Shown: piece by piece, positions 36,601-48,990 of the stretch | Layout of the letters: each line of letters starts with the position of its first letter | Numbering within the stretch: position 1 is the stretch's first letter | DNA from: Larus michahellis | Taxonomy: Eukaryota; Chordata; Aves; Charadriiformes; Laridae | Assembly: GCF_964199755.1 (NCBI RefSeq) | Contig: NC_133906.1 | Location: 22,133,419-22,197,418, forward strand | Direction: 5' to 3' | Length of the DNA: 64,000 nt | The notes under the pieces: model-generated | Database searches by the model: none | Seen by the model: the letters and a program-made list of their open reading frames with translations, nothing else | What the model was told of the DNA's origin: nothing | Position numbers and translations under genes: made by a program

Positions 36601-39600
36601 CCACCTCTCTGCTCTTTCGGGGGTAAGAAGTAGCCTTCTAGTAAAGAGAAAAAGCGGAAAATATGACCTGAGACCTCAGCACGCTGCATACAAAATAAGA
36701 AATAGAAAGAGTCCCAAAGTCTCTAACTTTTCAGACATTCCCTTTGGAGGTGAGGAGGCAGAGAGGGAGGTGTGGTCAGCATTTTAACACTCCCAGTGCT
36801 GAAAAGAGAATAAGATTAAAGTTGGCCTGAGATTCAATGGGTGGAGAGGAGCTACTAACTCTGCTAACCAGGATATTCTTAGATGTACAAACGTAAAGGT
36901 TATGTGCAGCAAAAATTTCAACATTTTAGTTCCGCGGCTGGGAATGCCTGTCGCCTTTAGAAACACTCCGCTAGAGCAGGGGGATGGACCTTTGTCTGGG
37001 GATATTCTTCCCCCAAGTTATTAAACGGCTGTTGCCAAGCAGTCTGTATAGCACGGGAGCAAAAGCCGTATTTGACGGCCAGGTCTTACCACGGAGGAGG
37101 ATGGAGAAAAGGCTGATTTGAGAACTTCATTAAACCCTGGTACATAAAGGTCGATTTTATGTAACACTTTCAAAAGTATCCTACAAGACTGCAGAAGCAA
37201 AATATTCAGAATAACATCTTTTATGTCCATTAGAGAACAGCTTAGCATCAAATGTATTCTTTCATGGCTAAACACGCTTGTTCTACAAATCTGGACCTAG
37301 GTCAGAGTTTCAATTGTATAATCTTTATCTTTGAGTTGTAAAACGTGGCTTTACATGTAAGCATGAAGTTTTAAAATTATTATTTTTAACACTACACTTA
37401 GTTGAGATGTTCTACTGATCTATGTCAGGAATGAAATTAACATATCTTGAAATGAATTTGCATAACCTGAAAAAAAGGTTTGCACAGCCTAATATAAATT
37501 TACATTCCTAATAAAGTATTAACATATCCCAAAATGGATTTTAAATAGTACCGCTATATTTTAAATCCTTCCTGTAGATTCCTAACAAACAGCTTTGATT
37601 TGCATGTCCTGACTTTGCTATGTAATATAAACCAGTCAATTATTAGTTTTATAAATCATCCTTTTCAGCCTCTGCTGCTGCCCCCTTTGCTCATACAGAT
37701 GAGAATTAGCAGCGCAGAGAGGCAACCGTACGCTTTCCCTTTTGCACGTCGTGGGATCGAAGCTGAAGCCAGAGGCTTACAGTGGGAGGATGGTTCAGGA
37801 GATGCGTTACTAGACTCGGCTGCGAACTTGGGCGCAAAGCTTGGCCCAGCCTTTACACGCTCGAAGCCTGATCCTCAAACCCAGAGCACTTCTCTCTCTC
37901 CCACGTACTGGACAAAATCAGGGTGGGGACTTTGGGCTGCCCCTTAAGTGACCGTCCTGGATTTCGTTCTCTGTGAATACAAAATGTACGTTATTCTGCA
38001 GGATAAGGTTGGCTTTTTTTCTGAAGCCTGGAGAAATTTCTAGAAAGAGTTGAGTAGCAGCACGGTAGGACTGAAAATTCAGTAAAGGGTGTGATGCATT
38101 TCCCGGTGCTGGAGGTCCTGACATCTGAAAGCCAGCATCTCCGCAGAAGATGTTTGAATATCGCCATTGGAGTCTGTAGCCACTGGTGCATAAAGGCTCT
38201 GATTCAACAAGGTACTCAGCTTTAGAGTCCTACTGAAATCAACTGAATGATGTATGTGTTTGAAGTTATGCACGTGAAATCTTGCTGTAAAGGAGCTAAG
38301 AGCAATTCCCATTGAAATCTGCCATCAAGTTTACTCTTTTGCTGCAACCAAAACAGCGGCTTTTTAATATAAAACCAGGAGCGAGACCGCGCAGAGCCGT
38401 GTTGCCTTCAGCTGTCACACTTTTCTAGAAGAGGTGGTACAAGCTGGCAGTGAAATAAGGGGGTGAGGCAAGGGGAGACACAACTCTCACCCTTACTACG
38501 GGTTTCCCCAAATCCTTTCCGGGTGTTTTGATGGCCTCTCGTGGTTCAGCCCTGTGCTGGCAGCTGAAATACTGCCAAGAGACCCAGAGCCCTAAGCCAA
38601 ACCCCGTGGCCGGGTGGGTAAAGCTGTTCCTGTGGCTGCAGGTGTGTTGGGAGGCTTTTAAAATAAAGTGGTGACTCTAGGAGTAGGAAAGCAGAAACCA
38701 GTATATGGTTTAATTTGCTTAGCAAATTCTGTCCATCACCCTCACGAGATTGTGCTAAAGTGAGTGACCAGCTTTAACCTCAAACCCGCGATGGGATGTC
38801 GGGCAGCTCGGAGCAGGAGTTTGTAATGTCTGGAAGGCCAAATGGACTCCTAGTGCCCACCTTTACAGGTGTCTGACTGGGTCAACCTGATTTTAATTTG
38901 CCTGTCACAAAAGGATCCTTTTTAGCACAGCGCATGCATGGATTACACGCATAAGAAAACAAAAATTCTGAGCCAGGTCTTCAGCGGTTGCAAGGCAGTG
39001 TAGCCCTGAAACCCGGGGAGCAGCACCAAGGGCACCGGGCGGGAGCCTGGTTCGGTGTTCCAGGTGCCGACTTGTGATTCTCCCCGACAAAGCGGCCCCG
39101 TGGTAGGAGCTTGCTCAGCCTTGCTCAGCCTTTCTGCCTTTATCTCTTTTGCTTTACTCATGAATCTGGTCAGTCAAACTACGAGCTAAAGCTCTGACTA
39201 CTGTACTGCTGCTTTTCCTGCTGAAGGTCAAAGCAGAAAAATACAGTTTGGGATTTATTTTTTTTTTTGTATCCCTAAATGAGTTTGTTCTGCAAGCAGT
39301 TAAGCAAAATTCCCTTCTGACTGGTAAACTGTGTGGAAATACTGCGTGCAAATATTGTGCGGACACCACTGAAACAGTAAATATGGAATCTACGTGATAC
39401 TATTTATAGCAATTATGGTTTTGGTGCATAATATTAGGTCCTTCTAAAGACCTTTGTTGGTCTGTATTACAAAATGCTACTGCCCTCTCCATATGGTAGG
39501 TTTTGCCTGGGGTTAAGAGCCAATAAAGCATCCTTTGTAGATGAGTCCACAGGAAAACGCACAGTAGGTAGTGCGACGATAAATATTCAGTAGATGATTA

Positions 39601-39800
39601 CCTGTTAGTCCTGACATGCCCTCCCTTTTAAAACTCCTGGAATAAAACCCAAGGGCCTGATTTGAACGGGATTTAGCCTCCAGCTCTGAAAACCAGGGGC
39701 AGCCATTCTGAAGTGCTGACCAGGCAGGCGGGTTGCGCCGGTACCTCGTCCCTGGCGGCCAGGCAGGATTTCTTGTGTTGAAGAGAAAGCACATCCAGTT
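33612..39800. other. long non-coding stretch, no gene seen
   Basis: Over 6 kb without a recognisable gene or repeat. Slightly GC-richer pockets lie at about 35310-35410 and 37760-37930. The AT-rich segment at 37360-37570 has the phrase TTAACATATC twice (near 37437 and 37519), too scattered to call a repeat. Frames are at most 115 codons on the plus strand and 146 on the minus strand, the latter (39513-39953) running through the CR1 fragment. Confidence 0.6.
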
Positions 39801-39887
39801 GAAAATGTCCCTCCTCGTTGCAGTGGAGAGTGGCCTAGGTAATGTTTTAAGGTCCCTTCCAACCCAAACTATTCCATGATTCTGTAA
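39801..39887 (+). mobile_element. CR1 LINE 3' tail, short old fragment
   Basis: The block 'aaggtcccttccaaccc' at 39849-39865, followed by the decayed octamers ATTCCATG and ATTCTGTA at 39871-39886, is the diagnostic end of a CR1 element in forward orientation. Upstream, 39801-39848 resembles the CR1 3' UTR (a 'gtccctcc...gttgcagtggagagtggcctaggt' pattern) with many substitutions. No ORF2 frame is left. Both the tail wording and the octamers differ from the 46395 copy, so this is a different and older insertion. The left boundary is uncertain. Confidence 0.85.
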
Positions 39888-40761
39888 AAACCCAAAGTGG
39901 TCTCCCATAGATGGTGCCGTTAATGGTGCCTTACACTCGATGTTTTCTTGCATTCATGTCACAAACACAGGAAAAAAAGCAAGCTGAAGGGACGTTCCAT
40001 TTCCAGTGCTCCATGGGGTAATGCACGTTTGACCTAGCGGTGAATGTATTTGGTGCATATTGCCTGTTCCAGAGTACAGCCAGCCCTGCAGTAACTCTAT
40101 TAACTGTTGGAAGGCGTAGTGGTAGTGCAGACCATACCTTAGTAAGGTACAAGCAATGGTATCAGCCTCTCTGAAGCCTTAGGTGAAATAGGCACAGGGA
40201 ACTAAAATTTTTCTGTCACTAAAATATATAGGTATAACACAAACTGTATCAAATCATTATTCAAAGTTGTTATATCATATTTTTATTGGACTGGATCATT
40301 TTGTATGTTATACTTGAGCATGTATCCCTGAGGACCGCCAATTTTATTTCTGCAATTGGGAGAGACGAATAAATCAATCTAAATTCCCTCTGTTTAGTTG
40401 AGTGTGGGAATCAAGCTGAACTCTCTGTTCCGTAAACAGGAGGAGGAAAGCAAACTGATGAATGAGAATGTTTAAAATGTGTTTATCTAAGCATTTGTCA
40501 AAGTCAAATCCAGTTCATAAGATAAATGAAATGGAGAAAAGATGTTAATGAAACTATACAAAACATACCCGCTATACCTAGTAGAAGAAAAAATTTCCCA
40601 CTTTTTCCTTACTTGTAGGTAGATGCGGTAATTCTTCTAATTGCACCTACATCTTACAACACCTCTCTTGTTAATTCTTCATAGTAATATCTGCACATTC
40701 TTGATTTTTCACCTCCAGTTTTGAAACACTTTGTCGAATCACTGTATTCTGAGTCCCAAAC

Positions 40762-40826
40762 TGAACCACGCTCTTATGTGGTTCATGACGTATTACACGA
40801 GTGGCAGAATTAGTGGTGTAACCACA
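40762..40826. repeat. paired AACCAC/GTGGTT inverted repeats with RUNX-type motifs
   Basis: TGAACCAC (40762-40769) and GTGGTTCA (40778-40785) form a perfect 8-bp hairpin with an 8-base loop. A second small foldback, GTGGT-GTA-ACCAC, sits at about 40813-40825. The RUNX core motif TGTGGTT occurs at 40777-40783 and its complement AACCACA at 40820-40826. The matches are direct, but whether the site is regulatory is only a guess. Confidence 0.4.
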
Positions 40827-41191
40827 CTGATCTAGCTCAGGTAGACTGGTTGTTTCCTCCAGTAAAGGCTATAATGAGCTGTCAGAGAAAAGCCTGAGCT
40901 CTAACTTCTTGTTCCCTGCTCGAGGAGGCAACATCTGGTTGAGAAAAATTGATGATTATCAAGATTCAGCTCATCTTCCCATGCCTCCTCTTAATTTTCC
41001 TGAATGCCCTCCTCTTCTTTGGTGTTGGCTGTGGTGTGATTCTCACGTGTGTGTCGTTAACAGAGCAAAAGCCAAGTCCTAATGACAGCTGCCTCCGTGA
41101 GAGCCATCTCCGCCATCCTTGCCCGTCCCATGGACTGCGTTATGCACCAAGCCTGTCGTTTTGGCTAGGTATGATGAGAGTTGCCAGCAGA

Positions 41192-41209
41192 TGTGTGTGT
41201 ATATATATA
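41192..41209. repeat. compound TG/TA microsatellite
   Basis: About four TG units run directly into four to five AT units. Confidence 0.8.
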
Positions 41210-41603
41210 GATTCAGAACACAGCACAGAGATTATTTAAGAAACTTCACCAGCTTTGAATTCAAAACTGTCATTTTATTTCTCTAGCAGACAATATAATT
41301 ATTCCAGAAGAGTTAGGAAGCATAGAAATCCTTTACACAATGGGTGCCTATGTTAAAAATAATAAGAATTTGCAGAATGTATAAAACATGAGAAAGGTTT
41401 ATACACAGAAATTGCAATTGAATACATTAAAATCAAAGACAGGCAGAGAATGAATTAATTTGTTTCAAATGACAGTATATAGTTTAGTCAAGTTCTATAA
41501 TTTAATTTTAGCGAGCACTGTATTTCCCAATTATCTGTATACTAGCAAATCCATAAATAAAACATGAATTTTCTTTCTTGTATACCAAGTGTTCATACTC
41601 AAA

Positions 41604-41633
41604 AAAAATCCCCCAAACTGGGGGGGGATTTTT
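41604..41633. repeat. low-complexity 11-bp hairpin
   Basis: AAAAATCCCCC (41604-41614) pairs perfectly with GGGGGATTTTT (41623-41633) around the 8-base loop AAACTGGG. It is built from homopolymer runs (eight A, five C, eight G, five T), so slippage is a simple explanation. It lies inside an AT-rich stretch. Confidence 0.75.
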
Positions 41634-41910
41634 GGTAACTACAATGTAAATAAACCAACTATAAAGCAGTGGCAGCAGGCGATAATGACTTTATGTGAAC
41701 AAAAACATTCTCATGAAGTTTTAAAGCACCTGATGATGAGCAATAAATTCTTACAGTTCCTCTGTAAAGATCACTCAGTTCGTGCATGAAAATTGGAGGT
41801 ACACGGAGACGTGCCTTCTTGTGAGGCAAGGATCGTATTTAAATTTTTTGGTAGAGTTGGCGGTGATGTTTACTTGGACAAGGTGGATATTCCTCATAAA
41901 TATTCCTCAC

Positions 41911-41929
41911 TTTGTGGCTGAGCCACAAA
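41911..41929. repeat. 19-bp odd-centred palindrome
   Basis: TTTGTGGCT and AGCCACAAA flank a single central G. Just upstream the 10-mer ATATTCCTCA occurs twice (near 41888 and 41900). No function can be assigned. Confidence 0.7.
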
Positions 41930-42306
41930 ACCTAGAGCTTAGACAACCCCTATCAAAGAACCCAGATTAATTAAGCTATGGATACCCATCTGGGCATGTA
42001 CAAGCTAATGGAGAGGGGTCAGTCTAACATAAAAGGATCTATTGATCTCCTCTGGCAGCATCACAGTAAGAATTAGAACCGGCACTGATTTTTAGGTGCT
42101 GTCCTGTAGAAGCACCACGCTGGGAGCATCAGCAAGTCCGTTTAGGGAAAAACAAGCTGTTCTTGGCTTTCTGCAGTTCCAGAGGCAGTTTTTAAAGCAG
42201 TTGGAGGTCCAGGGGGGGTCTGAAGACTGTCAGAAAGCATGAACAGAGAGTTGTAGGTGGAAATAGCCTTTTGTAGCATGCTAAAAACTTCTCAGTTTCT
42301 GTTTGG

Positions 42307-42318
42307 TTTTTTTTTTTT
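42307..42318. repeat. poly-T run of 12 bases
   Basis: Simple mononucleotide tract after 'gtttgg'. Confidence 0.8.
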
Positions 42319-45300
42319 CATTCTTAATAACAGTCAGGAAATAAACAACATGGTAAGGAGACCCAGAAATAGAAAGGAATATTGACCTAAAAGAATTAGT
42401 ATAAATCACATAAACTTGACTGACTATCTATATATAAGTAAACTCTCTTTCTAGAGGGCACAGGCTTCAAGGTTTCCACACAGGCAGATGTGTAATGGGA
42501 AGTGAAGTCTTTATCCCATACCACTGCATTATTTTAATAAGTTCTCCTTACTTCTCAAACCTTGCTTCGTGACAGCTCCTATCTAGATCAGGGTAAGAGC
42601 CGTGAGCGTTCTTTCTTTCAGCTGCTGCAGCGAGCAGAGCGGGACAGGGATTTCGTTTTGTTCCCTGTCTGTGCGGCTCCCGGCCTCTGCGCAGAGCATC
42701 TGTGTCTCAGGACAGCTGTGCTCCCCTGGCGTGGGTAGATCTTACATTTCATTACCGACAGCTGCACAGAACTGAGAAACCCTCGAGGATCATCTAAATC
42801 TTAGAAGCCCTCCAGTTTGCTACAAAAACAGCAAATGCAACTGCCGTGATGCTGCGGTCTGACTTTGGCAGCTTTTCCCAATATTAGAGAATCTTTTCCC
42901 ACACCATGTAGGCATCTGCACGAGGTTAACGGACTAGACCTTGACAGCACGTGTCCCTACTACTGACTGTTCATCATGGCCATGCAGTAAGTGAAGGAAC
43001 CTGACTGAAATCAGTCTTGCCTCCTCCTCTAGAAGAACGAAATAACACGGAGGGGACTGAAGACGATTTTTGTTCTGCATTTGCACTCTGGTTTGTAGTA
43101 TTCCACTCCAGTTATAGCACAGATCATTGTGATTAAAGCAGTCAGCAGTAGCTCAAAGCTACCACTGGTTATCTTTCTGCCCTGATAAGCGAAGATCTCC
43201 AAGTACGCAGGCTTTGGAAAAAAAAAACTCGCCTTGGGTCGCTTGCTTTGCTAGCAAGGACATTGCAGTATTTTTAACAATATGTTTTACTTTGAGAGGT
43301 CAGTGACTTTTGCCTGGGTATTTTTTGTTCTAAATATAACATTTATCTAAATGTTTAGAAAAAATCCAAAACATCAGCTGTCTTTACACAGCATTTTAAG
43401 TAACAGTTTCCTTGGTGTGTCCTCAATGCCCTGTAACTTGCATGGAAGAATCAGAATCAAAGCCAAGCAATTTTTTTTACCGTTCAGAGAAATAAGAACA
43501 GAATGACAAAAGGTTATTTTGAAGTACCCTTCGAGACATCTGGCTTTTAGGTGGACTCTCATAAGAGATTGCCTATCTAGATCGCCGGCTAATGGCGCTC
43601 GGGAGTGCTCAGCGCTGAGCTCATTGTGGTTTGTCCTGGGAACTGTACGGCCCCGGTTGTGTGTCTAGAGCCGTTATGCGCCGCGCAGTACCCCCCTACC
43701 CAAAAAGACAAAGGCTGGGGGGAAATTCTGTTACTGCAATTAAAGTAGGTCTCAATCAGAATGATAACCAAGATTCAAAAGCACCCAAAGGAAGGATTCC
43801 TTTATCATCCTCTCTGAAATGCTGCTTGGCTCGAGATGGTCTCTTTCTCTCCCTCTTTGACTCAAGCAAGTCGAAGTGCTCTGCAATACAACGGACTGTG
43901 CAGAGCTGTTTTCTCTGAAAACCTGATACTAACACATCCCTACAAGCGTCCGGCTCACTGAATAATCAAGAGCGGATAACTTTCTTCAATGACTTTTATT
44001 TGCTTTGTTTTATGGAGAAAAATAGATTTCTTCCCAAATGTATTTGCTACTTGAAATTACTGGATAATTTTAGCAAGATCTCTGCGTTCTCTATTTGTGA
44101 ATGAGTAGTTCACTGTGCATATTTAGAATTCAAACTTGAAGCGGTTTTGCCTGCAGATGTAGAATTTGGTTGCAGACAGGACATTTCACATCTACGCAGC
44201 TTTGCTTTCTGATTCTGCAATGCTCGACAGCCCTCTCCCTTTACTCTCCACTTTTAGCACAAATGCCAGACAGACGTGGGGCATACGTTACACTGAAATT
44301 CCAGGAGTAATCTCCAAAATCACTGCTCTGTTTTTGCACCCACAGATGACATTCTTTTCACATTATATGTCATAATCATCATTGTTGTTTAGACAGATAC
44401 ACGGCATTACAAGTCTAACCGTACTTTCACCCAAGAGTTTTCACTCATAAACAGGGGACGAAAGGCAGCACCAACATGAGAATAGAGATCCGTGTACTTC
44501 AGCAGCCTTAAAGGTGTATTTTCCTTACAACACGGAAGAAACACCACGGGGTCTTTCTGAAGCATGCTTCTGTACATGTCGTTATTCACATTTATCCTGA
44601 AGCACGTACACCTCTCGTGCAACTTCCTATAACATACCAGGTATGGGATTACAGAGCTAGGGTGAGGTTTTCAAATGCAAGCAATGAACCAGAGCTGCCT
44701 TCACAGTTGGGTCATGATGAAGAGACACCCTGCAAAGGATCAGGAGCCTCCATGCTTGATGAAAATCAGGGACAGTATTTTTAAGAGGAAGAAAATGAGG
44801 CCCTAAGAGCCACTGACTGTGGGTTTCGATCTTGGCCATGGTCAGTGAGGCAGAGCTTCTGGAGGGGCCTACGCGTGAAGGTGGTGCCACACCAAGGGGG
44901 TCACTGCATGAACGTGGTCTTGACGATTATCAGCCCTTTGCATTGGGAAGCTTGATGTTAGAGCCACGGACAGGCTCATGGGTCTCACCGTACACGCTCG
45001 TGATGGTGTTCCTTGAACTGTGACTTGTGGACCGCAATGTTTGTTGGTTTTCAGTGGAGACGCACTTCCATTTTGCATTTTCATGTACATGGATAACTAA
45101 GTTGTTTTTCTATGTCACGTTAGATGTCATTTTTTGAGCATTAAAAATGGCTAAAAGGAAGAATTCTGCAATGTTGGAAAGTCCTTAATGGCAAAATCTT
45201 CTCTATTATGGTAGTACACAATACATAGGATTCTTTAGCATCTGGCTTTTTTAGGTTGTCAAGTTTCAGTAATGGAATTTCAGCAAACGATAAAGGCAGC

Positions 45301-46394
45301 ACGGTCCATATATATTATTTCCTCCAAATTTTATGTCGTCTTGACAAAATAATAGCTAGCCACAACATTTTGATCTGGTTAAGTGCTCTTCTGTCTAGGG
45401 ATATTTGCAGCAACGCTTTACAACAAAAAGTCAATTAGCTGTCAGTCATTTAGCTGTTTTCTTGTTTTGTAAGGTTTTTTGATAGCCTTCACTTTTTGTT
45501 TCGCTGTGAGGATTTCTTTAGCTGAAAGACACTAATCCCATGGTAATAACGATAATGTTCTTAACACTTCCAACTGCCAGCTTTGCTAGTCTTCCTTCAG
45601 GATAATCGGATCTTGGACTACAAACTTTTCCCATTTCATTTCTCTTGAGAATGACTTCCTGAAGCAGAATCGTGAAGAAACAGAAACGAACAGAGCGAAT
45701 GCATCTGACTGAATGAGATAATCAATGTGAACATGATGTATTCGCAATCCATTATTAACAACCCCAGACTATTTTCTGTCATGATCTGTGATGTAAATAC
45801 CATGAATCTCCAAAATTTCAAGAGGAGAGTCAAAACCCAATCTCTACAAACTGATTTAAAAGCTTTTAAAATGCGTCCTTCAAATGTAAATGTTTTTGTC
45901 TTCAGATGGATGTCTTTATGAGCTTACCAGCTACGCTTAGACTCAGAGGTAGCTCTACAGCGTTGAATTGATTATGGCAGTGTTTGGATCTTGCATCTCT
46001 TATCTTATTGCAGTTCGACTATCCTTAGTTTACATCTTAAAATGGTCTGATGGGTGCTCGATTATATTAAGATCTGTATTTAAAAGAACACTGAGTGGGA
46101 CCTTTGCTGGAACTGGCTTTTTCTCATTTTTGGGTCTGTTTCAAGGACACAATTTATTGCTGCTTTTTTCCTTTGTTTGTTTTACTGGAAAATTCCTCCT
46201 AGAAAAATACTCTAAAATACTTGGGAAAAAAACCCTGGCATTTTACTTGAAAAATAAAATGTGAGCAGAGAGAAGAGATGTTATTTATTTTGCTGCTTTC
46301 TAGGACCTATGTGTTTAAACTGGGAGGACGGGGAATTCTTTTACCCATTCTTTGCTATTCTTGGGAGAAGGAGCTAGTGGCATTGCAAGGGGCG

Positions 46395-47004
46395 CAAGTT
46401 GACTTGTATCAGGAATAGCGTGGCCAGCAGGAGCAGGGAAGTGATGGTGCCTCTGTACTGGGCGCTGGTGAGGCCTCAGCTCGAGTGCTGTGTCCAGTTC
46501 TGGGCCCCGCGGTACAAGAGGGACGTTGAGGTGCTGGAGCGTGTCCAGAGGAGAGCGACCAGGCTGGTGAGGGGTCTGGAGACCAGGGCATATGAGGAGA
46601 GGCTGAGGGAGCTGGGCATGTTTAGCTTGGAGAAGAGGAGGCTGAGGGGAGACCTCATTGCCCTCCACAACTACCTGGAAGGAGGGTGCAGAGAGGTGGG
46701 GGTTGGCCTCTTCTCCCAGGGGAATAATGACAGGACCAGAGGAAATGGGCTGAAGCTGCGGCAGGGGAGGTTTAGAGTAGATATTAGGAAGAATTACTTT
46801 ACTGAAAGAGTGGTCAGACACTGGACCAGCCTGCCCGGGGAGGGGGTTGAGTCACCAGCCCTAGAGGTGTTTAAGAAACGTCTAGATGTGGCACTTCAGG
46901 GCATGCTCCAGTGGCAGAGATTGGGGGGGGGGGTTGTGTGTGTATGGTTGGACTCGATGATCTCAAAGGTCCTTTCCAACCACGAAGATTCTATGATTCT
47001 ATGA
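46395..47004 (+). mobile_element. CR1 LINE, 5'-truncated copy with intact 3' end
   Basis: This is a 3'-end fragment of a CR1 (chicken repeat 1) non-LTR retrotransposon in forward orientation. The sequence carries the end of ORF2, a short 3' UTR with an 11-base G run at 46923-46933, and the CR1 tail: 'aaggtcctttccaacc' followed by two copies of the octamer ATTCTATG at 46988-47003. CR1 elements end in such octamer repeats instead of a poly-A tail and are usually 5'-truncated by incomplete reverse transcription, as here. The left boundary is approximate, because similarity to CR1 fades just before 'cttgtatcagg'. The endonuclease and the reverse transcriptase catalytic core are absent, so the copy cannot move by itself. 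No target-site duplication is obvious. The uninterrupted frame and clean tail suggest it is younger than the copy at 39801. The exact subfamily was not determined. Confidence 0.95.
46399..47004 (+). pseudogene. C-terminal fragment of CR1 ORF2 (reverse transcriptase tail)
   Basis: The frame stays open for about 200 codons up to a TGA at 47002-47004. There is no ATG at its left end, and the frame simply runs in from flanking DNA (stop at 46375-46377), so it is not a complete gene. Recognisable CR1 ORF2 blocks, in order: [15 protein letters not shown] at residues 23-37, [10 protein letters not shown] at 45-54, [19 protein letters not shown] at 66-86, [10 protein letters not shown] at 111-120, [11 protein letters not shown] at 128-138, and an [12 protein letters not shown] block near 155-167. 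Residues after about 170 are translated 3' UTR and tail. In CR1 this part lies downstream of the polymerase active site, and the catalytic aspartates are not present. No promoter or splice signal suggests host use. Fragments like this are often mis-annotated in bird genomes as jockey-type polymerase proteins. Confidence 0.9.
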
Positions 47005-47450
47005 GTTCTTTCTCTGCACCCTTAGAGCTGGGGAGCAGCAGGTTGAGCCAATCTGGGGGGTGTCTTGCACAGCACAGACTGCCCCAGGCGAAGCTATGGG
47101 GGCTCTGTGGAAAGGAATTTTGGTGATTTTTTTTTTTCTTATCCAGTTGAGACCCTGCAGCTGAGGGAAAACGCTCCTGATCAAGTTTAACAACTGTTCC
47201 TGGGGATGAGTCCCAGGTACAAAGTGCCTCTATGGATCGTGTAGAGATGGCCAGAGGGGAAATGCCTGACTGCCTTTTAACAACTAATGTTTTCTGCGTT
47301 GGAATGTATTTGGCTTATCATGGAGATATTTCAGCTTTCTGAGGGTTTCAGGTAGTTAGCAGTAAATGCTGATGCTTGAAAGAGTGAAATATATGAGGAA
47401 TATAAATTACCTTAGAAAAATACAGTTTAAAATGTTTTCCTTGCCATGGA

Positions 47451-47466
47451 CAAGAAAATTTTCTTG
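47451..47466. repeat. perfect 16-bp palindrome
   Basis: CAAGAAAATTTTCTTG is its own reverse complement with no spacer. It lies in AT-rich DNA about 450 bases downstream of the CR1 element. Perfect palindromes of this size can occur by chance in AT-rich DNA. Confidence 0.7.
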
Positions 47467-48965
47467 AGCAAATGAGAGCTGCTCAGAAGTACAGTCATTT
47501 AATTAAATATAGTTAAGAATTGGAAACCAATTAATTTCTGGAGAAATGGAACTGTGAAGTATTTTTCATTAATTGCGATGTCATTAACTTACCATGCTCC
47601 TGCACCAATTGAATGTAGAATTTAAGCAAATTCAAATCCGTTGTGTCAGATTCAAGGCTCTTTCAAATGGATTAGGAAAGAATGAACTGTTATACTGAGA
47701 TGACAAGTATAAGGCTTAAAATCTTTTTTTTTTTAAGTGCACAATTTGCACGTCAAATAGATGGATGTTCACAGAATCAATTTATTTCTGAGACCTTTGA
47801 TCAAAGATTTGGGGGGAGCCATAAAGAGCGATTCTCTAGAAAATGTTTGCTGCTTTCTAATGAGAACTGGCGCCATTTGGGTACGTAGATGAAAGCACAC
47901 CTAATCTTTTTTACTCCTCCTTCTTAATAATACCCTTCGATTCAGAAATTAGGCACAGCAGGAAGAAAGACCCTGTGCAGCACATCTCTGCACTAATAAA
48001 GCAAGCTGTCTAACTCCTGAAACGGGCAGGAATTTCTCACACAGGAAGTCACTCACCGGTGGGGGAACGGGACGAGAAGGCAGCTCAGTTAATTTTCACA
48101 CAAAATTCAGGAGTAAAGATTTGGAACTGTGCCTGCGAAGGCTGGAATAATTTCCACAGCCTGGGATAAAACCAGCTCCAAGCAGTTTGACTCTGATGCG
48201 TAAGGAAAGATCACGATAGCAGATCCTTCGTTAGGGTTAGCAGAAAGAATCAGAAAAGGGAGCCAGGATTTCTTTTGCTCCTTCCCAGGTGATGCAGGAC
48301 TGAAAAATCACAAGGAGGTGCACGAAGCAGTGAAAATGATGGATGTGGGAGCAAACCCTGCTGCATGCCAAAGTGCCCTCCCCCCCTCAGGGCAGAGCTG
48401 AGGCACATAACCCTGCGAAGGTCTCACCGCAGGAGACATCGGCGTGTCAACTCTGAGTTAAACGTGATCATGGCCTGCACAGCAGAAAGCACTCTTGGGT
48501 GGACAAGAATGATGTTTTATCGCTTCAACGTATTTCCTTCTCACTCTCACAGTAGCATGGAGTTCACTTGACAGAAAACCATTCCCGTAACAAAATGGGG
48601 AGAGGGGGATTTTTTTCTGCCCCGTTGGCAGGGGACTCTAGGCCCTGATTCAGCCTGACACGCGGGACGCCTCTCCCGGCCCCGAGCGCTGCCTTGCACA
48701 GAGCTGTAGCTCCCCGCTCGCCTGCTGGAATTCCCCTCTCGCCGCCTGTGCTGGCTTGATGCTCTGTCCCTTAGTGCATCTTTCCACCCTCCTACCGCAG
48801 CCCATCCCGGAACCGACAGGGTGTTCCGGGAAGAGTGCGTTCTTAGTTTATTATTACTACAATTAATATTTGAGGATGAGGACATTCTCTCGGAATGTCT
48901 GGAAGCACATGAGGTTTTGTCATGATAGGATTGAAAGGAGATTTATTTTTCCTCATGAAAGGAGA

Positions 48966-48990
48966 TTTTTTTCTTTTTTTTTTTTCTTTT
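48966..48990. repeat. T-rich low-complexity tract
   Basis: Long T runs broken by single C. The phrase 'ggagattt' occurs just before it and also about 25 bases earlier, a small direct repeat. Confidence 0.75.

Larger units (their letters stand above)
39888..46394. other. long non-coding stretch between the two CR1 elements
   Basis: AT-rich unique sequence containing the small palindromes listed separately and simple T and TG/TA runs. The region 44700-44800 has 'agaaaatgaggccctaagag', which recalls antisense MIR but is too weak to call. No exon was recognised. Confidence 0.6.

Noticed and set aside
44770..44815. 'ggaagaaaatgaggccctaa' resembling antisense MIR
   Set aside because: Too short and diverged, and the flanking MIR segments are missing.
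46315..46821. 168-codon proline-rich frame on the minus strand
   Set aside because: It is mostly the antisense shadow of the CR1 ORF2 fragment at 46399-47004.
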